Shown piece by piece: positions 58,290 through 64,000 of a DNA stretch of 64,000 nt. A program made the position numbers and the translations under genes. Source of the DNA: Stictocephala bisonia (lineage: Eukaryota; Arthropoda; Insecta; Hemiptera; Membracidae); assembly GCA_035578905.1 (NCBI GenBank), contig JAQJVL010000004.1, positions 7,864,175 to 7,928,174 on the forward strand, read 5' to 3'. The notes under the pieces are model-generated. The model did not search any database, was not told the origin of the DNA, and saw only the letters and a program-made list of their open reading frames with translations. The first letter of the stretch is position 1; each line of letters begins with the position of its first letter.

Positions 58290-59190
58290 AGCCATACAGG
58301 TCGTTTGTTGGTGTAAGGTATGTCTATAGGCTAATACAAACGTTTGGCCACGTGAAATAATTTTTTATAGCCATTATAAGTCGTTTGTTGGAGTAAGACA
58401 TGTCTATAGGCTAGTATAAACATTTGGTTACGTGAACTAAGGGTTAAGAACCATTAAAAGTCGTTTGTTGGAGTAAGACATGTCTATAGTGTAGTAGCCT
58501 ATAAACATTTGGGTACGTGAATTAAGGGTTAAGAACCATTACAAGTCGTTTGTTGGAGTAAGACATGTCTATAGGCTAGTATAAACATTTGGGTACGTGA
58601 ATTAAGGGTTAAGAACCATTAAAAGTCGTTTGTTGGAGTAAGACATGTCTATAGTGTAGTAGCCTATAAACATTTGGGTACGTGAATTAAGGGTTAAGAA
58701 CCATTAAAAGTCGTTTGTTGGAGTAAGACATGTCTATAGTGTAGTAGCCTATAAACATTTAGGTACGTGAATTAAGGGTTAAGAACCATTAAAAGTCGTT
58801 TGTTGGAGTAAGACATGTCTATAGGCTAGCATAAACATTTGGCTACGTGAATTAAGGGTTAAGAACCATTAAAAGTCGTTTGTTGGAGTAAGACATGTCT
58901 ATAGTGTAGTAGCCTATAAACATTTGGGTACGTGAATTAAGGGTTAAGAACCATTAAAAGTCGTTTGTTGGAGTAAGACATTTCTATAGTGTAGTAGCCT
59001 ATAAACATTTGGGTACGTGATTAAGGGTTAAGAACCATTAAAAGTCGTTTGTTGGAGTAAGACATGTCTATAGTGTAGTAGCCTATAAACATTTGGGTAC
59101 GTGAATTAAGGGTTAAGAACCATTAAAAGTCGTTTGTTGGAGTAAGACATGTCTATAGTGTAGTAGCCTATAAACATTTGGGTACGTGGG
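58290..59190. repeat. Array L: 79/85-bp units, about 10.5 copies
   Basis: Unit parts: ggttaagaaccattaaaagt, cgtttgttggagtaagacat, gtctatagtgtagtagccta, taaacatttgggtacgtgaa, ttaag. Two unit types, a long one with gtgtagtagcctata and a short one with ggctagtata, are interspersed. The first copies are the most diverged. Confidence 0.95.
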
Positions 59191-59814
59191 TGAATTTTAT
59201 ATCTAATAGGTTTGTAAGTAGTAGTTTTTGTATAAAGGGTAGTCCTGTGAATAAAGTCCTACGTTTTGTATGTAGGAGGTTTGTTAGTAGTAATGTTTTA
59301 GTGTAGGGTGACTTAGTGAATACAATCTAAGGCATGTGTCTCAATTACACTTTGTAGGTAATTTAGATTCTCGTTGAATTTATGTGCAAAACACGGATTG
59401 GGTTTACACGTATGATAGTTGAACCTCTCTTGTAGGAATAACAAAATTAGTTAAGATCAATAAATTAATGTTTTTGACTATTTTAACTGATTAGTCTTTG
59501 AAAAGTCATTTGTTAAGTTTGCTGGGATCATCTCTTTTTTAAATAGACAGTTTAAATAAATTTGAATCTTACCGATAAACGCTGTTTTCGTACATTACAA
59601 GCCTAAGTGTTTAAATTAACTAAAATAACAAAAGTAAAATTTAAATAAACTATAAAAACTAAACCTATTGCAACCGGTGATGGTCTTTTGAAATGTTCAC
59701 CCTTTGTCTTAAGCACTATATAACTTAGCAACGCGTCACAAATTGAAAGAACTAAGCAAGAATGAGATTTATAGTAACAATCACTAGGCCATTGTCTAAC
59801 TCCTGGACTCCCAA
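59191..59814. other. AT-rich spacer
   Basis: No gene recognised. Confidence 0.4.
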
Positions 59815-60423
59815 TTTTACTGTTCTTGGATTTGCAGATGATACTATAATGATAGGAAAGTTACGAGACGCAGTAATTACACTAGCAAGATGGTTTGATG
59901 AAAGGTTTGGATAAAGTCTTCTTGATATAAACATAAATAAAAGTAAAAGCATATCCATTAAAAATTGCTCATCTCATGAAGACCCAGTTAATTTTTGTTT
60001 ACAGTGGAGAAAGAGATGCACTTCAAAAATAACTAATACAAATCTTGGAGTCTGACTCAATGATGAATACAATGTCTAATCCAGATGATACAATGGAAAC
60101 TTAGAAAGAGCAACTTGACTTATTTATATCATCTCCATACGCGATCATACATATTTTCTTCGTATATCTGTCTAACTATATTATATCCATTTAAAACAAT
60201 GTCACCAACTTCAATTCCTAAGATATTTATAGTCAAATTGTTTACCAAGTACTGTAACATTTGAACTTTCATCGAAATTAGCTATGGGAATCTCAGTAAA
60301 CGTTTTAAAAGACTCAGCAAAGGTTTTAAGACAGCTTACATTCAAAAACAAGGAACAAATAAAAGCTATTTTCTATTATACGTCCGAAAAGCTCGACAAA
60401 TTTCTATTGACGTTTTGTGAATA
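59815..60423 (+). pseudogene. Reverse transcriptase fragment (motif C onward) of a LINE
   Basis: Plus strand: VLGFADDTIMIGKLRD (motif C FADD, about 59818-59865), WFDERFG and LLDININKSKS, then NTNLGV (about 60036) with stops at 59911 and 60055. After an unclear stretch, an open frame to 60423 ends in VLRQLTFKNKEQIKAIFYYT, resembling the short C-terminal tail of LINE RTs. The palm motif A part is missing. Confidence 0.65.
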
Positions 60424-60714
60424 GGTTTCTGTTATTTTTTTGTATTGTTTTTCTGTATTTTATGTAAAAGAACTTAAACCTTTCATTTTATGTACAATTT
60501 CACCAGAAAAATTACTTTACTATCATTTTGTTTCTATAGAAAATTGTTCGAAATTTGTGGTCGAATAGTTAAAATAAACACAAATTGAAATTTTAACAAA
60601 AAATAATATCTTAATTATAATTTTATTTATGATTTACTATTCTTTGTTTATTCAGCAACTCTAATCAGGGAAAGTATGTGATCCTGTATAATTAAAAGTA
60701 TATATCCACAGGTT
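60424..60714. other. AT-rich spacer
   Basis: Nothing recognised. Confidence 0.4.
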
Positions 60715-60930
60715 GTGATTGGTGTTATCACAAGAGCGACCTTATAAGTGGCTCGGACGACGACAGGTAATATCGACGGGAAGAATCGAAGGTTGCCGAA
60801 TCTGCCCGACAGTCCCTTCATTATTCCGCATCGCGCCACGCCGCACCGGCCCGGCACTCCGCTATCGTGTCGCGTTGTGTTCAGTGCTCTTTTCTGCCCA
60901 AGGTCAAAAACAATACACAAATATAATAGG
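60715..60930 (+). promoter_or_regulatory. Possible promoter / 5' exon island
   Basis: A sharply GC- and CpG-richer island. It has gattgg (reverse CCAAT) at 60717-60722, a TATA-like cttataagt at 60740-60748, and the arthropod-type initiator ttcagtg near 60879. Possible splice donors are ataggtaacc (60926-60935) and cagGTAATAT (60764-60773). Two plus frames stay open for 61-88 codons, but neither resembles a known protein. It could equally be a GC-rich transposon fragment. Confidence 0.3.
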
Positions 60931-62582
60931 TAACCCACTTGAACTTATTTTTAATTCGCATAACTATTTTTTAATTAACTTTTAAATATATAAGCTAGTT
61001 TTTTTCTGTATTTTTATGGTTTGGGGTTGAGCTTGAGTCGCACGCAAAGTTTTCCTATCTTATCAGACACTTAACAGTTCAATTATAATGTACTTCAATT
61101 TATATCAGATAAGGTTATTTAAGAGAGCTACTTTTTGTAGTTAATTTATATGGTACATAATTTTTTTATGACTCCTAAAACAAATAAGTAACTATTCTAA
61201 AGTTGAGTACCAGTAATGTTTATAGATTTGGTATAAGCTTTCAGTTTCACATATATTTTTTTAAGGGTGTGAAACTGGTCTTTATAGGTTAATTTAACCA
61301 TAAATATATTGATGAATGCGAATTTTATTGTATTAAAAATGTTATTACTTAACATCACCTGAAATTTAATGTTAAATTTTATTACTAAGTCAATACAATA
61401 GTCTTGGGAAAATAAAATATTTAGACACTTCTGAAGATCAGTTTTTATGTTTCGCATTGATTTATCACTAAAAGATTACCATTATTGTTCACATACAAAC
61501 TGTAAAATCTTGTTATTACGAATAAACTTTCAGTGATCAGCATACAACTGATTAATTATATTAGTTATTGGATAATCAATAAAACATTTTACTTACAAAT
61601 TAAAAAAATAATTTATAACTTTAACACCTCTTCAAGACGCAGTGCCATAGAACGTAATAATATTCAGACACAATATATACGAATTAACAAAGCAGTTTCA
61701 AATAAGAACGATCCTTAGTATGCATTCGATTTTGTTTAGCGTATTTTACTGACGATTTTCTGTTGAGATTGTTGTTTTTAAATACAGTTGTAATTGGCCT
61801 ATTATGGCACTTACTGACTATAACAACTGGTGTGCAGTAATTATAAGCAATCAGTAATTATTCCATTTCATGACAGTTTCATTAAAATCCGATTGCCCCT
61901 TTTTTTGTTTAGAGATATTTCGTTGAAACTATTCTGGTGGGTATTTCAAATAAAATATACGAAACTTGACAAGTGAACCACCAATTCATCCCCTTACTTG
62001 TAATAACTTGTAAATTTAAGTAATAATAACTTTATGAAAGTTTTTGTACGTGGCAGCAAAAATACACATTATGTGAAAGGGAGAACATCAAAAACATTTT
62101 TATTTTACCTTGATTATGGATGGACTAGAAGTATATGTTGGTAATTTTTTATTTTTGGGATCTCTTTTCAATTTGTAAGTACATTTATTCAAAGGTAAAA
62201 ATAAATTTACACATTTTGAATTTTTTAAAATTCTTACTGTTTACTAAATTAATCTGCTATATTTATGCACTACGAATTTATTAATGCAGTCAGAAAAATA
62301 TATGTAGATTACAAAAAATCCCGTAATAAATTCAACCAGTGAATACATGTTGTATGCAGTGAAAGCGTTATGATAATATTATTTATAGTATAACCTACAC
62401 AAGGTATGGGAATTAGGTTGAATACGTCGTCTAACAAATTTATACACGCTCGTTTATGTTTATACAATATTACGTTTAAATCACGATATTACGTACAGAC
62501 AAGTAAATATGGTTGAATACATTAAGGTGTCACATTTATACATGCAATATAATTCTTCATTAGTCACTGTAAGAGCTGAAAA
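60931..62582. other. AT-rich region without recognised genes
   Basis: No exon, RNA gene or repeat seen. Small open frames (61197-61457, 61533-61718) have low-complexity AT-rich translations. Confidence 0.4.
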
Positions 62583-62790
62583 GTTAAAGATCGTCTTATT
62601 TTACCGGACGAAGTTAGAGCTAAGAAGCCCTCTATAACACACTTAACCTGGGGTCCAACGGCTTAAAGGTGACTCCCTAACTACCAACAGTGACCGGGCA
62701 CAGGCGGGCTGCGTGCAAGGATGGAAACGCTCGATCTCGCTTGACGCCTCTATCTTGTGAGAAACCTCCGGTCAAGGTCGGTTTACTTTA
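62583..62790 (-). mobile_element. 3' end of a LINE or SINE, copy 2
   Basis: Minus strand: ggaccccaggttaagtgtgt, then cttcttagctctaacttcgt, then ccggtaaaataagacg. The last 55 bp align with copy 1 at 52327-52410. The upstream 140 bp are GC-richer (ggcgtcaagcgagatcgagc), suggesting a longer fragment of the same element. Confidence 0.5.
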
Positions 62791-62799
62791 GATTAAATT

Positions 62800-63510
62800 G
62801 ACGGTGCATTATGTTAGGTTACTGGTACGTTACTTTAGGTTAGGTTGAAAGTGAATTAGGCCTATGTTAGGTTACTAGCATGTTACCTAGGGTAGGTTGA
62901 AATTGAATTATGTTAGGTTAGGTTACTGGTGTGTTACTTTAGGTTTGGTTGACTGTGCATTATGTTACGATAGGTTACTGGTGTGTTAAGTTAGGTTGAC
63001 GGTGCATTATGTTCGGTTAGGTTACCAGTACGTTACGGTAGGTTTACGTTGCGTTACGTTAGGTTGATGGTGGTTATGTTTGATTAATTGTGCGTTCTGT
63101 TAAGTTAGGTTACTCGTATGTTACGTTAGGTCAGGTTGACGGTGCGTTTTATTAAGTTGGGTTAGTTGTGGGTTTCGTTAGGTTTGAATAACGTTGCGTT
63201 ATGTTGTTATTACCCTACGTTACGTTACGTTATCTTACCTGTGAGTTACGTTAAGTTAGGCTATGGTGCGTTACGTTAGATTAACGGTGCGTTATGTTAG
63301 GTCACCCGTACCCAACCTTAGGCTAGGTTGATGGTGCGTTTCAATAAGTTTGATTACTGGTCCGTTACGTTAGGTTATTACTCTACGTAATGTTATGTTA
63401 GGTTGACGGTGCATTTCATTAGGTTAAGTTGATGGTACGTTACGATATTTTAGGTTACCGGTATGTTGCGTTAAGATTACCGGTGCGTTACGGTATGTTA
63501 GTTTAATCAT
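62800..63510. repeat. Degenerate TTAGG-like repeat tract
   Basis: Many imperfect copies of gttaggttactggtgcgtta and gttaggttgacggtgcatta. Local ttaggttagg pairs match the insect telomeric pentamer TTAGG, but most spacing is 20-30 bp, so this is an interspersed GGTTA-rich minisatellite and not a true telomere. Confidence 0.7.
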
Positions 63511-64000
63511 ATCTCACATATCAATTGAACTACATTGTTGCTCTGATGAGTTACAATGGGATATTTTCTAAGACTTTAAATAAATAAAAAAAAATCTCGT
63601 GACACTTTTAGATTGGGGAGAAATTGAATAATTATTTTAATTTCATTGGGGGAAGGTAGGTCCTATAATTAAATGAAGAAAACAATGGTGTGATTAGATT
63701 TTTCGTAGGCCTCCTAGCTCCTTAGTAAACAACCTTCAAACTCGGGTGCACATAAGTTCTGCGCCGGCAGTAGTAAACAGTTTCTTGATAACGGTTTCCG
63801 TCCCAGAATCATAAACCAGAAAAGAAAATTCTTAGTAACTGATCTCCTTATACATATTTCCAGGACAGAATGATGTTACACGATCAAAATTGTGTAGTGG
63901 AAATTTTTAGTTACTGGTTTCCTTATACTCATTTCCAAGTATGCTGTTACACAGATTAACATTGTTTAATGGAAATGTGTAGTAACTGGTTTTCTTATAC
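63511..64000. other. AT-rich end of the window
   Basis: Two similar pieces (ttagtaactgatctccttat at 63833 and tagttactggtttccttata at 63909, plus a third start at 63978) suggest a new repeat of about 75 bp beginning at the edge of the window. Confidence 0.5.

Noticed and set aside
62800..63510. True telomere
   Set aside because: Repeats are degenerate with 20-30 bp spacing and unique sequence continues to the right.

Overview
This is eukaryotic, almost certainly arthropod (probably insect) DNA. It is AT-rich and dominated by decayed non-LTR retrotransposons, fold-back elements, a TTAA-flanked DNA transposon and long minisatellite arrays. There are no dense operons, and the degenerate TTAGG-like tract near the right end fits an insect. 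A hemipteran is my guess from the style of the retroelement proteins, but nothing here proves it. I see no complete host gene. Three weak hints of host exons or promoters are listed (about 27.29-27.47, 56.7-56.97 and 60.7-60.93 kb), plus a possible promoter at 45.1 kb.

Layout. 0.8-1.5 kb: a 687-bp fold-back element flanked by TA. 3.06-6.5 kb, minus strand: a decayed non-LTR element with an SGNH-esterase-like segment, AP endonuclease and reverse transcriptase (RT). 6.5-7.0 kb: a head-to-head minisatellite. 7.0-7.5 kb: a second RT relic. 8.3-9.2 kb: an endonuclease relic with a snap-back hairpin. 14.07-16.35 kb: a 29-bp array. 17.0-17.56 kb: a 32-bp array. 18.2-25.3 kb, plus strand: a nearly full-length but dead non-LTR element (PHD-finger/FP-like ORF1, endonuclease-RT ORF2, ATTC-rich tail). 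Its 3' UTR is interrupted by a 1,130-bp TTAA-flanked transposon carrying a Kolobok-like transposase remnant. 28-39 kb: five arrays with 28-, 36- or 55-bp units. 40.4-41.5 kb: three copies of a Penelope-like repeat with hammerhead-like motifs, two of them inverted. 41.7-42.8 kb: a CACTA-like non-autonomous element. 47.3-51.4 kb: 90-bp and about 110-bp arrays. 51.5-52.1 and 59.8-60.4 kb: RT relics. 53.65-53.79 kb: a tRNA-derived SINE. 54.4-55.83 kb: a 36-bp array lying inside a 61-bp array. 57.5-57.9 kb: another inverted pair of hammerhead-like repeats. 58.3-59.2 kb: an array of about 85-bp units. 62.8-63.5 kb: the TTAGG-like tract.

The most unusual feature is that several arrays (6.5, 29, 33, 38 and 54.9 kb, and less clearly 14 and 35 kb) are variants of one core, CCCACCCATAC followed by an ACGTAC-like centre and GGTRTTGA. 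Their periods are 28-29 or 36 bp. This points to one minisatellite superfamily seeded many times in one locus. Tandem arrays cover roughly a fifth to a quarter of the window. Long open frames inside them are artefacts of stop-free units and are not annotated as genes. All boundaries, unit counts and family names come from reading by eye, without database searches.
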